Assembly: GCF_007993815.1 (NCBI RefSeq)
Contig: NZ_VJWE01000011.1
Span: forward strand, 558,001 to 622,000
DNA: 64,000 nucleotides
Direction of reading: 5' to 3'
From: Acidovorax delafieldii
Lineage (GTDB): Bacteria > Pseudomonadota > Gammaproteobacteria > Burkholderiales > Burkholderiaceae_C
The position numbers were made by a program, and so were the translations under genes. The notes beneath the pieces were generated by a model. The model had not been told where the DNA came from. It saw only the letters and a program-made list of their open reading frames with translations, and did not search any database. The stretch's first letter is position 1; each line of letters opens with the position of its first letter. Shown here piece after piece: positions 9,793 through 18,815 of the stretch.

Positions 9793-9810
9793 TTGTCGCC
9801 AGACCGACAA
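9793..9810. promoter_or_regulatory. CRP-geometry palindrome, probable operator of the adjacent Crp/Fnr regulator
   Basis: TTGTCG-CCAGAC-CGACAA is a perfect 6+6+6 inverted repeat. Its core TGTCG-N6-CGACA has the same 16-bp spacing as the CRP site TGTGA-N6-TCACA. It sits 69 bases from the regulator start and 78 bases from the binding-protein start, suiting autoregulation and control of the neighbour. A second copy with the same leading AATTGTCG is at 13878-13895. Binding by this regulator is inferred. Confidence 0.6.
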
Positions 9811-9888
9811 AAAATGCCAATCGTGACGGGATGATGTCGCCTCGCGCCCCGCCCGTACAGGGCCGGAGCCCCCGAGGAGACAAGCACC

Positions 9889-11100
9889 ATGACCCAACAC
9901 CCTTCCATCACCGCACACACCGTCCCACCCGCGCCCACCGCGCCGCGCCCCCTGGCCCGCCGCCAGGTGCTGGCCGCCGCAGCCGCCACCGCAGCGGCCG
10001 TCGGCCTGCCCGGGCTTGGCTGGAGCGGCGCGGCCCGCGCGCAGGAGGGCGCAATCAAGATCGCGCAATCCACCGCCCTCACCGGCCCGCTGGGCGACCT
10101 GGGCTCGGCCATGCACCAGGGCGCCAAGGCCGCATTTGCGGGCATCAACGCGCGCGGCGGCGTGCATGGCAAGGCCATCGAACTCGTCACGCAGGATGAC
10201 ACCTACGACGTGCCCAAGGCGCTGGCCAATGTGGAGCAGTTTCTGGCCGACCCTGGGTACTTTGCGCTGTTCAACTGCATGGGCACGCCCATGATCGACG
10301 CCATGCTGCCCAAGGTGATCGAAAGCGGCATCCCTTTTTTTGCACCCTTCACCGGCGCACAGCTCAGCCGCACCAAGAACGCCCGCAACGTGTTCAACAT
10401 CCGCGCCAGCTACGCCGACGAGGCCGAGAAGCTGGTGCAGCACCTGTCCACCATCGGCATGCAGCGCATTGGCATCGTCTACCAGAACAACTCGTTCGGC
10501 AAAGAGGTGTTCAACGCCGCCAAGCAGTCGATGGACCGGCTCAAGCTGCCTGAGGCCGTCACGGTGACCGTGGAGAACAATGCCTCGGACGCGGGCAGCG
10601 CCGCAGCCAAACTGGCGGGCGGCAACCTGGAGGCCATCGTGATTGGCCTGGCGGGCAAGCCCACGCTGGAGTTCGTGAAGGCGTTCCGCGCGCTCAAGCG
10701 GGGCGTGACGCTGTACGCGCTGTCGGTCATGGGCACCCCGGCGACCGTCAAGGCCCTGGGCGCGGACGCCACGGGCATGGCGATTTCGCAGGTGGTGCCC
10801 CTGCCCTCCAACGTGGTGATGCCCGTGGTGCGCGAATTCCAGGCCGCCTGGAAGGCATCTGGCGCCACGGCCGAGCCCTCGCACCTGGCGCTGGAGGGCT
10901 ACATCAACGCCCGCGTGTTTGCCGAGGCCCTGCAGCGCGCAGGCCGCAACCCCACGCGCGCGGCCTTCATCGACGCCACCTGGAACCTGAAAAAATGGGA
11001 CCTGGGCGGGTTCGAGATCAGCGCCAGCACGCCCGACCGCAACGCCTCGCGCTTTGTGGAGCTCACGCTGGTGGGGCGCGACGGGCGGTTCTTGCGATAG
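9889..11100 (+). CDS. ABC-type branched-chain-amino-acid-like substrate-binding protein (orphan, Tat-type signal)
   Basis: A 403-residue periplasmic binding protein of the LivK/HAAT family (peripla_BP_6). The N-terminus carries LARRQVLAAAA, a twin-arginine-like signal, with cleavage near AARAQ. The mature start (IKIAQSTALTGPLGDLG) and QGAKAAFAGINARGGVHGK are the usual first strands of the family. No permease or ATPase is adjacent; the nearest importer (15941-21304) has its own binding protein, so this one may be an alternative receptor for it. It is divergent from the Crp/Fnr gene and shares its palindromic site. The ligand is unknown, perhaps an aromatic or short carboxylic acid. Confidence 0.88.
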   Translation: MTQHPSITAHTVPPAPTAPRPLARRQVLAAAAATAAAVGLPGLGWSGAARAQEGAIKIAQSTALTGPLGDLGSAMHQGAKAAFAGINARGGVHGKAIELVTQDDTYDVPKALANVEQFLADPGYFALFNCMGTPMIDAMLPKVIESGIPFFAPFTGAQLSRTKNARNVFNIRASYADEAEKLVQHLSTIGMQRIGIVYQNNSFGKEVFNAAKQSMDRLKLPEAVTVTVENNASDAGSAAAKLAGGNLEAIVIGLAGKPTLEFVKAFRALKRGVTLYALSVMGTPATVKALGADATGMAISQVVPLPSNVVMPVVREFQAAWKASGATAEPSHLALEGYINARVFAEALQRAGRNPTRAAFIDATWNLKKWDLGGFEISASTPDRNASRFVELTLVGRDGRFLR

Positions 11101-11165
11101 CCCTGGGTCCCCCCAGTTCTCAGCGAATGTGAGCGGCACAGGTGGCTCAGCGCATGCCCACACAA

Positions 11166-11230
11166 TTGCTATCAATTAAATAGCTGCCAGCGCATATTGC
11201 ACTAGCGCTACCGGCCAATTTTGCCCAAAT
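11166..11230 (+). repeat. Dispersed ~60-bp repeat, intergenic copy 1
   Basis: Begins TTGCTATCAATTAAATAGCT, continues with TGCCAGCGC and ACTAGCGCTA, and ends CCAATTTTGCCCAAAT. The same ordered landmarks (GCTAT, TAGCTGC, GCGCT, then a pyrimidine-rich tail) recur at 21449, 22971, 31421 and, inverted, at 29551 and 50841. It lies between convergent genes (binding protein and gspB). Confidence 0.6.
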
Positions 11231-11234
11231 ACTG

Positions 11235-12050
11235 CTATTGCGAAGCCAATCCGTACCGGTAGCCCTTGAACGACCAGATGGTGCGGCCGGGCTCGATCTT
11301 CTCCAGCAGCAGGCCCGGCCCGGCCGGGTCGCCCTCGTGCAGCACCTGGCCGTTGACGATGGCCATGCGGTACACCGGGTTGCTGGAATAGGTGACCCCA
11401 GAAATCTTGAGCGACGGCAGCTGTGCCCGCACAGCCTCGGGCAGATCGGCCTGGGCAAACACGGTGCCCGTAGCCGCCGGTGCTGCTGAAGGAGCTGGAC
11501 TGGCCGCAGCCATGTCGGGTACACGCGGCGCTGGGGCCGCAGGCACACGCTCACGGGGGGCAAGCTCTGCAGGGCGTGACCGTTCGGAGTCTGTGGCGGG
11601 GGAGCGTGGTGCGACCGGGCTGCTGGACACCGGCGCGGGCCGCTCCCGCTGCGGTGCCGCCGCGCGGGGCGCGGCTGCCGGAGGGGGCGTCACCGCCGCC
11701 ACCACCGCAGGGGCCGCTTCGGGGGCTGCTGGCAGAGCTGCAGGCGCTGCCGGCGGCGCCGTGGACGCTACCGCCGGCATGGACGGCGCCACAGCGGCGG
11801 ATGTGGCGGGCGCGGCAGCAACAACGACGGTGCCCGCAGGCACCGGCCGCTGCATAAACCACCAGGTACCACCGGCCGCCACAGCAGCCACAACCACCAC
11901 CGCCACGGCCACCAGCACCGGGCTGATGGCCGATCGCCCTGCCACCGGCACGGCACCGGGGACAGGCACCGCCGGGGTATGGATGCCGGGCACAGCGCCA
12001 CGGCCGCGCTCAGCTTCTGCGCGCCGCAGCGCATCAAGGATGTAAGACAC
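11235..12050 (-). CDS. gspB: General secretion pathway protein GspB
   Basis: A 271-residue protein beginning with GTG (VSYILDALRRAEAERGRG), the conserved N-terminus of GspB/ExeB. A single TM helix (about 43-66) is followed by a long Ala/Pro-rich periplasmic linker and a C-terminal GspB domain (SLKISGVTYSSNPVYRMAIVNG... WSFKGYRYGL). GspB works with the ATPase GspA to insert or assemble the type II secretion secretin through peptidoglycan. GTG 12050 follows GGAGG at good spacing and lies 5 bases after the gspA stop. No other gsp genes are in the window, so the pair is detached from its main operon. Confidence 0.85.
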   Translation of the reverse strand: MSYILDALRRAEAERGRGAVPGIHTPAVPVPGAVPVAGRSAISPVLVAVAVVVVAAVAAGGTWWFMQRPVPAGTVVVAAAPATSAAVAPSMPAVASTAPPAAPAALPAAPEAAPAVVAAVTPPPAAAPRAAAPQRERPAPVSSSPVAPRSPATDSERSRPAELAPRERVPAAPAPRVPDMAAASPAPSAAPAATGTVFAQADLPEAVRAQLPSLKISGVTYSSNPVYRMAIVNGQVLHEGDPAGPGLLLEKIEPGRTIWSFKGYRYGLASQ

Positions 12051-12055
12051 TGGGT

Positions 12056-13816
12056 TCAGCCTCCGGTGCGCAAGCGCGGTTCGCTCACGCCGTTGACACG
12101 GTTGAGCAGCATGAGGGTCAAGGGGCCCGCCCGGCCGTCCGGGGTTACCCCCTGGGCCAGCTGGAAGCGCTGGATGCGGGACTGGCGCTGGGCCGGCGTG
12201 GTCGCGCGGCCGGCTGCAGGTACGGCAGCCCGCGTGCCCCCTGCTGCAGCCGTGGCCAGTTGCTGGTCCAGCCAGGCGGCGCCAGCGGGCGTCTCCGCCA
12301 GGTCGCCCTTGTCGGGCATGTCGGGCGGCGTGCGCCACAGCGTGGCAATGTCGCCGCGCCACACCTGGGCCAGCTCGGCCACGGGCACGCGCACCGTGCG
12401 GCCCCCGCCTTCCAGCGTGGCCGTGTCGCCGTCCAGGCGGCGCAGCACGGCCGACACGGCCACGTCGCCCTCTTCGGACGGGAACAGCGTGAGCAGCACC
12501 GGACGATCGATCTGCCGCACCAGGTTCAGGCCCGCGCGGCGGTTGCGGTAGCAACGCAGGCCGTCGCGCGGCAAGGTGGCGCAGGCATCGGCACCGTCGG
12601 CCACGCTGGCCCCCCAGGCCGAGGCCAGCGTCTGCCAGGCCGCGTTGTCGCTGGCGGGCAGTGCGGCCAAAAACTGCTGCAGGTCCGACATGGCCACCGG
12701 CGCAGCACCGCGGGGGGCCGAAGCCCCTGCCGTTGGCGCCGTGGGCGTTGTAACCGCTCCCGCGCTGGCAGTACTGCTGGGCGGGGCGCTGGATGATGGC
12801 GCGCTGGCAGATGTTTTGCCGGCCAGGGCGCCCGCAGGCGCGGCGGATGAAACGACGCCTTGCCGAGACCATTGCGGCCAGGCCCCCAGGGCCCAGCCGC
12901 CCGCCACCAGCGCGGCACCCGCCGCCACGCCCAGGCCCGCCACCGCCCAGCGGGGCCACTGGCCCCGGGCGCTGCGCGCCGCAGCGGCCGACGCGGGTGC
13001 ATCAAACACCTCAGCCGCCGCACGCTGCACGATGCGGGCGCTGACCTCGCGCACCCCGGCCGCGTAGGCGCCCAGCAGCGCCCGGTCGCACAGCAGGTTG
13101 ATGCGCCGGGGAATGCCGCGCGACAGCGCATGCACCCGCCGCAGGGCGCTGCGGCTGAAGGGCAGCGGGCCTTGCAGGCCCGCCACGGCCAGGCGGTGGG
13201 CGATGTATTGCTGGGTCTCCTGCGCGCTCAGCGCATCGAGGTGAAAGCGCGCAATCACGCGCTGAGCCAGTTGCTCCAGCGCGGGGCTGGCAACCATGGT
13301 GCGCAGCTCGGGCTGGCCGATCAGGATGATCTGCAGCAGCTTGCGCTCGCTGGTTTCCAGGTTGGTCAAGAGGCGCAGCTGCTCCAGCACGTCGGCCGAC
13401 AGGTTCTGCGCCTCGTCAATGATGAGCACGGTGTTGCGCCCGGCCCCATGCGCCGCCAGCAGCGAGGCATTGAGCGGGTCGATGTAATCCTTGACCGTTT
13501 CCACCCCAGCCACCGAGGGCTGGTGCGGCACACCAAATTCGTCGCAAATGGAGCGCAGCAGCTCACCCACCGTGAGCTTGGGGTTGAAGATGTAGGCCAC
13601 ATTGCAGTGCGACGGGATCTGCTCCAGAAAGCAGCGGCACACCGTGGTCTTGCCCGCCCCCACCTCGCCCGTCAGCAGCACAAAGCCGCCGCCTGCATCC
13701 AGGCCGTACAGCAGATGCGCCAGCGCCTCGCGGTGCCGCTCGCTCATGAACAGGTAGCGGGGGTCGGGGGCGATGGAGAACGGCGGGTGCTGAAGGCCGA
13801 AGAACGGGGCGTACAT
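12056..13816 (-). CDS. gspA: GspA/ExeA-type AAA ATPase with peptidoglycan-binding domain
   Basis: A 586-residue protein. An AAA/ATPase domain holds Walker A GEVGAGKTT (50-58) and Walker B LIIDEAQ (131-137). An internal TM segment follows (RWAVAGLGVAAGAALVAGG), then a periplasmic part ending in a PG_binding_1-like repeat (SRIQRFQLAQGVTPDGRAG). This is the layout of ExeA, which partners ExeB to remodel peptidoglycan for secretin assembly. ATG 13816 (MYAPFFGLQHPPFSIAPDP) is the family start; the longer in-frame reading upstream would overlap the divergent promoter region. The gene is followed immediately by gspB. Confidence 0.88.
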   Translation of the reverse strand: MYAPFFGLQHPPFSIAPDPRYLFMSERHREALAHLLYGLDAGGGFVLLTGEVGAGKTTVCRCFLEQIPSHCNVAYIFNPKLTVGELLRSICDEFGVPHQPSVAGVETVKDYIDPLNASLLAAHGAGRNTVLIIDEAQNLSADVLEQLRLLTNLETSERKLLQIILIGQPELRTMVASPALEQLAQRVIARFHLDALSAQETQQYIAHRLAVAGLQGPLPFSRSALRRVHALSRGIPRRINLLCDRALLGAYAAGVREVSARIVQRAAAEVFDAPASAAAARSARGQWPRWAVAGLGVAAGAALVAGGWALGAWPQWSRQGVVSSAAPAGALAGKTSASAPSSSAPPSSTASAGAVTTPTAPTAGASAPRGAAPVAMSDLQQFLAALPASDNAAWQTLASAWGASVADGADACATLPRDGLRCYRNRRAGLNLVRQIDRPVLLTLFPSEEGDVAVSAVLRRLDGDTATLEGGGRTVRVPVAELAQVWRGDIATLWRTPPDMPDKGDLAETPAGAAWLDQQLATAAAGGTRAAVPAAGRATTPAQRQSRIQRFQLAQGVTPDGRAGPLTLMLLNRVNGVSEPRLRTGG

Positions 13817-13877
13817 GCCCCGGAGGATACCGCCCGCCCGTGGGCAGGGTTTTACCCACCCGGGAGTTACCCCTAAA

Positions 13878-13895
13878 TTGTCGTCGGCAAGACAA
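13878..13895. promoter_or_regulatory. Second copy of the TTGTCG-N6-CGACAA-type palindrome
   Basis: TTGTCG-TCGGCA-AGACAA: 5 of 6 arm positions are symmetric and the site keeps the AATTGTCG left end of the site at 9793. It lies 102 bases ahead of the acyl-CoA ligase ATG and 61 bases ahead of gspA on the other strand. The shared spacing suggests regulation by the same Crp/Fnr protein. Confidence 0.5.
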
Positions 13896-13997
13896 GATGA
13901 CGTCAAAGTGGGTCCTAGCATTCCCCCATCGCGCAATCACAAGCTTGCGCGCCCGGCAGTCACCGGGCTGACACCTTCTCACTTTCAGGAACCTGCA

Positions 13998-15944
13998 ATG
14001 TTGACCACGTTCCCGCAACTGCTGCTCAAGCACGCCGCCGAGCGCCCCGAGGCCCCGGCCCTGCGCGAAAAAGAATATGGCATCTGGCAAACCCACAGCT
14101 GGGCCGACCTGGTGCGCCTGGTGGAACAGGTAGCGGCCGGCCTGCACCTGGCGGGCCTGAAGCGCCATGAACACATGGTGGTGGTGGGCGCGAATCGCCC
14201 CCGCCTGTACGCCACCATGCTGGCCGCTCAGTCGCTGGGCGCCATCCCCGTGCCGCTGTACCAGGACGCGGTGGCGGCCGAATGCATCTTCCCGCTCAAC
14301 AACGCCGAGGTGCGCTTTTGCCTGGTGGAAGACCAGGAGCAGGTGGACAAGCTGCTCGAAATCCGCGAGCAATGCCCGCAGATCTCCAACATCTTCTTTG
14401 ACGACCCCCGCGGCCTGCGCAATTACGCAGAGCCCGGACTGGCATCGCTGGATGCCCTGATCGAATCCGGCAAGGCCTTTGCAGCAAAGAACCCCGGCTG
14501 GTTCAAGGCCGAGGTGGCCAAAGCCCAGCCCGGCGACGTGGCTGCAATGTTCTTCACCTCCGGCACCACGGGCAACCCCAAGGGCGTGGTCCACACCCAC
14601 AGCACGCTGCTGGACCGCGCCAGCGCGGGCGCCGAGTTCGACAAGCTCACCAGCAGCGAAGAAGTGCTGGCCTACCTGCCACCCGCCTGGATCGGCCAGA
14701 ACATCTTCAGCTATGCCCAGTGGCTGGCCTGCGGCTACGTGGTCAACTGCCCCGAGTCGGCCAGCACGGTGACCATCGATCTGAAGGAAGTGGGCCCCAC
14801 CTACTACTTTGCGCCACCGCGCATCTTTGAAGGTCTGCTCACCAGCGTGATGATCCGCATGGAAGACGCGGGCGCCTTGAAGCGCAAGATGTTCGAGGCC
14901 TGCATGCGCGTCGCCAAACGCGTGGGCCCCGCCCTCATGGATGGCGAGCCCGTGGGCACCCTCGACCGCATCAAGTACGCCTTAGGCAATGTGCTGGTGT
15001 ACGGCCCGCTGCGCAACAACCTGGGTTTCAGCCGCGTGCGCGTGGCCTACACGGCGGGTGAGGCTATTGGCCCTGACCTTTTCACCTTCTACCGCTCCAT
15101 CGGCATCAACTTGAAGCAACTGTACGGCTCCACCGAAACCGCCGTGTTTGTGTGCCTGCAGCCCGACAACCAGGCGCGCGCCGACACGGTGGGCGTGCCG
15201 ATTCGCGGTGTGGAAATCAAGGTGGCCGACAACGGCGAGATCCTGGTCAAGTCGGCCGGGCTGCTCAAGGAGTACTACAAGAACCCGGCCGCCACGGCCG
15301 AGGTGCTGACGGCCGACGGCTGGTACCACACCAGCGACGCAGGCTTTCTGGATGCGCATGGCCACCTCAAGATCATCGACCGCGTCAAGGACGTGGGCCG
15401 CATCATGGGCGGCGCCAACGACGGCGCCATGTTTGCGCCCAAGTACGTGGAGAACAAGCTCAAGTTCTTCCCGCACATCAAGGAAGTGGTGGCCCTGGGC
15501 GACAAGCGCGAGAAGGTCTGCGTGATGGTCAACATCGACTTCGACGCCGTGGGCAACTGGGCCGAGCGCCGCAACCTGCCCTACGCTGGCTACACCGACC
15601 TGGCCCAAAAACCCGAGGTGTACGAACTGATCCGCGAGTGCATCGAGAAGGTCAACGCCGACCTGGCCACCGACACCATGCTGGCTGGCAGCCAGGTGAG
15701 CCGATTCCTGGTGCTGCACAAGGAGCTGGACGCCGACGACGGCGAACTCACCCGCACCAACAAGGTCCGCCGGGGCTTCATTGCCGACAAGTATGGCGTG
15801 CTGGTCGATGCACTGTACGCAGGCCGCACCGAGCAGTACATCGAGACCCAGGTCAAGTTCGAGGACGGCCGCACCGGCAGCGTGAGCGCCACGCTCAAGC
15901 TGTCGGACACGAAGACATTTGCGCCTGTGAAGAGTGCCGCATGA
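13998..15944 (+). CDS. AMP-dependent acyl-CoA synthetase, long-chain/FadD15-like
   Basis: A 648-residue ANL-family ligase. The phosphate-binding loop is FTSGTTGNPKGVVHTH. GSTETAVF is the A5-like motif, and YHTSDAGFLDAHGHLKIIDRVKD contains the hinge Asp and the second adenylate-contacting region. The size and the AYLPPAWIGQNIF motif fit long-chain-type synthetases rather than the ~540-residue acetyl or benzoyl type. It is the first gene of an operon with a complete HAAT importer and a PaaK-like ligase, so it probably activates the acid that the importer brings in. ATG 13998 follows AGGA; the earlier in-frame extension covers the promoter. The ATGA at its end couples it to the ATPase gene. Confidence 0.9.
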   Translation: MLTTFPQLLLKHAAERPEAPALREKEYGIWQTHSWADLVRLVEQVAAGLHLAGLKRHEHMVVVGANRPRLYATMLAAQSLGAIPVPLYQDAVAAECIFPLNNAEVRFCLVEDQEQVDKLLEIREQCPQISNIFFDDPRGLRNYAEPGLASLDALIESGKAFAAKNPGWFKAEVAKAQPGDVAAMFFTSGTTGNPKGVVHTHSTLLDRASAGAEFDKLTSSEEVLAYLPPAWIGQNIFSYAQWLACGYVVNCPESASTVTIDLKEVGPTYYFAPPRIFEGLLTSVMIRMEDAGALKRKMFEACMRVAKRVGPALMDGEPVGTLDRIKYALGNVLVYGPLRNNLGFSRVRVAYTAGEAIGPDLFTFYRSIGINLKQLYGSTETAVFVCLQPDNQARADTVGVPIRGVEIKVADNGEILVKSAGLLKEYYKNPAATAEVLTADGWYHTSDAGFLDAHGHLKIIDRVKDVGRIMGGANDGAMFAPKYVENKLKFFPHIKEVVALGDKREKVCVMVNIDFDAVGNWAERRNLPYAGYTDLAQKPEVYELIRECIEKVNADLATDTMLAGSQVSRFLVLHKELDADDGELTRTNKVRRGFIADKYGVLVDALYAGRTEQYIETQVKFEDGRTGSVSATLKLSDTKTFAPVKSAA

Positions 15945-16765
15945 AGCCCGCGCTCTACCCGCTGGAGAAGCCCCCCACCATGACCACTAAAAAGATCGGC
16001 GACGTCATCCTCGACGTCAAGAACATCAGCCTCCGGTTTGGCGGCGTGAAGGCGCTCACCGACATCTCCTTCAATGTCAAGGAGCATGAGATCCGCGCCA
16101 TCATCGGCCCCAACGGCGCAGGCAAAAGCTCCATGCTCAACTGCATCAACGGCGTGTACACGCCGTCCGAGGGCTCCATCACCTTCCGGGGCAAGACGTT
16201 TGACCACATGAACTCGCGCCAGGTGGCCGAGATGGGCGTGGCGCGCACGTTCCAGAACCTGGCGCTGTTCAAGGGCATGAGCGTGATCGACAACATCATG
16301 ACCGGCCGCAACCTCAAGATCAAAAGCAACCTGCTGATGCAGGCGCTGCGCATCGGCCCAGCCGAGCGCGAGGAAATCCGCCACCGCGAATACGTCGAGC
16401 ACATCATCGACTTCCTGGAAATCCAGGCCTACCGCAAGACACCCGTGGGCCAGCTGCCCTACGGCCTGCAAAAGCGCGTGGACCTGGGCCGCGCCCTGGC
16501 CATGGAGCCGCAGGTACTGCTGCTGGACGAGCCCATGGCCGGCATGAACGTGGAAGAAAAGCAGGACATGTGCCGCTTCATCCTGGACGTGAACGACGAG
16601 TTCGGCACCACCATCGTGCTGATCGAACACGACATGGGCGTGGTGATGGACATCAGCGACCGTGTGGTGGTGCTGGACTACGGCAAGAAGATCGGCGACG
16701 GCAGCCCCGACGAAGTGCGCAGCAACGAAGACGTGATCAGTGCCTATCTCGGCACCTCGCACTGA
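15941..16765 (+). CDS. livG: ABC transporter ATPase, LivG-like
   Basis: A 274-residue ATP-binding subunit of a branched-chain-amino-acid-type (HAAT) importer. Walker A is GPNGAGKSS. The usual LSGGQ is replaced by a divergent LPYGLQKRV, and Walker B is LLLDEPMAG. ARTFQNLALF is the LivG Q-loop. ATG 15941 overlaps the ligase stop (ATGA), and I prefer it on coupling grounds; ATG 15980 (MTTKKIGD), with GGAG 12 bases upstream, is a reasonable alternative that removes 13 residues. It would energise the LivH/LivM channel together with LivF at 20492. Confidence 0.9.
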   Translation: MKPALYPLEKPPTMTTKKIGDVILDVKNISLRFGGVKALTDISFNVKEHEIRAIIGPNGAGKSSMLNCINGVYTPSEGSITFRGKTFDHMNSRQVAEMGVARTFQNLALFKGMSVIDNIMTGRNLKIKSNLLMQALRIGPAEREEIRHREYVEHIIDFLEIQAYRKTPVGQLPYGLQKRVDLGRALAMEPQVLLLDEPMAGMNVEEKQDMCRFILDVNDEFGTTIVLIEHDMGVVMDISDRVVVLDYGKKIGDGSPDEVRSNEDVISAYLGTSH

Positions 16766-16780
16766 TCAGGAGAAGACAAC

Positions 16781-17710
16781 ATGGCATTTTTTCTTGAAAC
16801 ACTGATCGGCGGCCTGATGGCCGGCATGCTGTATTCGCTGGTGGCGTTGGGCTTTGTGCTGATCTACAAGGCCTCGGGCGTGTTCAACTTTGCGCAGGGC
16901 GCCATGGTGCTGTTCGCAGCGCTGGCCATGGCCCGTTTTGCCGAGTGGATCCCCAAGTGGACGGGCATCAGCAGCCCCATCGTGGCCAACCTGGCGGCCT
17001 TTGTGATCGCAGGCGCCATCATGTTTGTGGTGGCCTGGCTGATCGAGAAGCTGGTGCTGCGCCACCTCGTGAACCAGGAGGGCGCCACGCTGCTCATGGC
17101 CACGCTGGGCATTACCTACTTCATGGAAGGCCTGGGCCAGACGCTGTTCGGCAGCGACATCTACAAGATCGATGTGGGCATGCCCAAGGAACCGATCTTC
17201 ATGCTCGACAGCCTCTTTCAGGGCGGCATCCTGATCAACAAGGAAGACGTGATTGCCGCCGCCATTGCCGCCGCACTGGTGGCCCTGCTGTCGGTGTTCT
17301 TCCAGAAGACTTCCACCGGCCGCGCGCTGCGCGCCGTGGCCGACGACCACCAGGCCGCCCAGTCCATCGGCATTCCGCTCAACCGCATCTGGGTGATCGT
17401 GTGGTGCGTGGCCGGTGTCGTGGCCCTGGTGGCCGGGATGATCTGGGGCAGCAAGCTGGGTGTGCAGTTCTCACTGACCACGGTGGCGCTGCGTGCGCTG
17501 CCCGTGGTGATCCTGGGCGGCCTCACTTCGGTGCCCGGCGCCATCATCGGCGGGCTGATCATCGGCGTGGGCGAGAAGCTCTCCGAGGTGTACCTGGGCC
17601 CCTTCGTGGGCGGCGGCATCGAGATCTGGTTTGCGTATGTGCTGGCGCTGGTGTTCCTTCTGTTCAGACCGCAAGGTTTGTTCGGGGAGAAGATCATTGA
17701 CCGCGTGTAA
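16781..17710 (+). CDS. livH: ABC transporter permease, LivH-like
   Basis: A 309-residue inner-membrane permease with about eight hydrophobic helices. Typical LivH signatures are LIGGLMAGMLYSLVALGFVL at the N-terminus, FNFAQGAMVLF, GRALRAVADDHQAAQSIGI and PGAIIGGLIIGVGEKLSE. It follows livG by 15 bases with AGGAGAAG before the ATG. It forms the translocation pathway with LivM. The substrate specificity of the cluster cannot be read from the permease. Confidence 0.92.
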   Translation: MAFFLETLIGGLMAGMLYSLVALGFVLIYKASGVFNFAQGAMVLFAALAMARFAEWIPKWTGISSPIVANLAAFVIAGAIMFVVAWLIEKLVLRHLVNQEGATLLMATLGITYFMEGLGQTLFGSDIYKIDVGMPKEPIFMLDSLFQGGILINKEDVIAAAIAAALVALLSVFFQKTSTGRALRAVADDHQAAQSIGIPLNRIWVIVWCVAGVVALVAGMIWGSKLGVQFSLTTVALRALPVVILGGLTSVPGAIIGGLIIGVGEKLSEVYLGPFVGGGIEIWFAYVLALVFLLFRPQGLFGEKIIDRV

Positions 17711-17738
17711 CCCATAACAACAAGAACAGGAGACTTCC

Positions 17739-18815
17739 ATGCTCTACCGCGAAAACGGCCAGTTCAAGACGAGCTACCGCGCTGATCAGCAGATATTCCC
17801 GATCGCGCAGGATCGCATTGCCATCGGCATCATCCTGGCCATTGCCTTCATCGCCGTGCCCATGCTGGCCAGCGACTACATCTTCCGCGCCATCCTGATC
17901 CCCTTCGTCATCATGGCGCTGGCGGCCCTGGGGGTGAACATCCTGGTGGGCTACTGCGGGCAGATCTCGCTGGGCTCGGGCGCCTTCATGGCCGTGGGAG
18001 CCTACGGCGCCTACAACTTCTTCGTGCGTTTTCCAGGCATGCCGCTGATCCCGGCACTGATCCTGGGCGGCCTGTGCGCCACGTTCTTCGGCATCCTGTT
18101 CGGGCTGCCCAGCCTGCGCGTCAAGGGGCTGTACCTGGCCGTGGCGACGCTAGCGGCGCAGTTCTTCAGCGACTGGATGTTCCTGCGCATCAAGTGGTTC
18201 ACCAACAACTCCGACTCGGGCTCGGTGTCGGTCAACAACCTGCAGGTGCTGGGCATGCCCATCGAAAGCGCCACCAGCAAATACCTTTTCTGCCTGGCGT
18301 TGCTGGTCATCGTGGCCCTGCTGGCCAAGAACCTGGTGCGTGGCGCCATTGGCCGCGAGTGGATGGCGATTCGCGACATGGACGTGGCCGCGGCCGTGAT
18401 CGGCATCCGCCCCATGTACGCCAAGCTCAGCGCGTTTGCGGTCAGCTCGTTCATTGTGGGCATGGCCGGTGCACTGTGGGCCTTTGTGCACCTGGGCGCG
18501 TGGGAGCCAGCAGCCTTCTCGGTGGAAATATCGTTCCGCCTGCTGTTCATGGTGATCATCGGCGGGCTGGGCTCGATCATGGGTGGCTTCTTTGGTGCGG
18601 CCTTCATCGTGGTGCTGCCCATCGTGCTCAACCAGTTCCTGCCGGCCTTCATGGGGCTCTTTGGCATCGAGGTGTCCACGGCGGGCGTCTCGCATGCCGA
18701 GCTGATGATCTTCGGTGCGCTGATCGTGTGGTTCCTCATCGTCGAGCCCCACGGCCTGGCCAAGCTGTGGTCCACCGCCAAGCAGAAGCTGCGCCTGTGG
18801 CCCTTCCCCCATTGA
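17739..18815 (+). CDS. livM: ABC transporter permease, LivM-like
   Basis: A 358-residue permease with a ~45-residue polar N-terminus and about nine TM helices. The conserved GYCGQISLGSGAFMAVGAY, PSLRVKGLYLAVATLAAQ and FAVSSFIVGMAGALWAF segments are those of LivM. AGGAG precedes the ATG. It lies 28 bases after livH and pairs with it. Confidence 0.92.
   Translation: MLYRENGQFKTSYRADQQIFPIAQDRIAIGIILAIAFIAVPMLASDYIFRAILIPFVIMALAALGVNILVGYCGQISLGSGAFMAVGAYGAYNFFVRFPGMPLIPALILGGLCATFFGILFGLPSLRVKGLYLAVATLAAQFFSDWMFLRIKWFTNNSDSGSVSVNNLQVLGMPIESATSKYLFCLALLVIVALLAKNLVRGAIGREWMAIRDMDVAAAVIGIRPMYAKLSAFAVSSFIVGMAGALWAFVHLGAWEPAAFSVEISFRLLFMVIIGGLGSIMGGFFGAAFIVVLPIVLNQFLPAFMGLFGIEVSTAGVSHAELMIFGALIVWFLIVEPHGLAKLWSTAKQKLRLWPFPH

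Noticed and set aside
9724-11175. Long open frame on the minus strand that would extend the Crp/Fnr protein to 725 residues
   Set aside because: It runs antisense through the well-supported binding-protein gene; the Crp/Fnr family start is at 9723 and the extra sequence is His/Gly/Arg-rich shadow coding.
12860-13876. Plus-strand open frame of about 338 codons opposite gspA
   Set aside because: Antisense shadow of a gene with clear Walker motifs and peptidoglycan-binding end.
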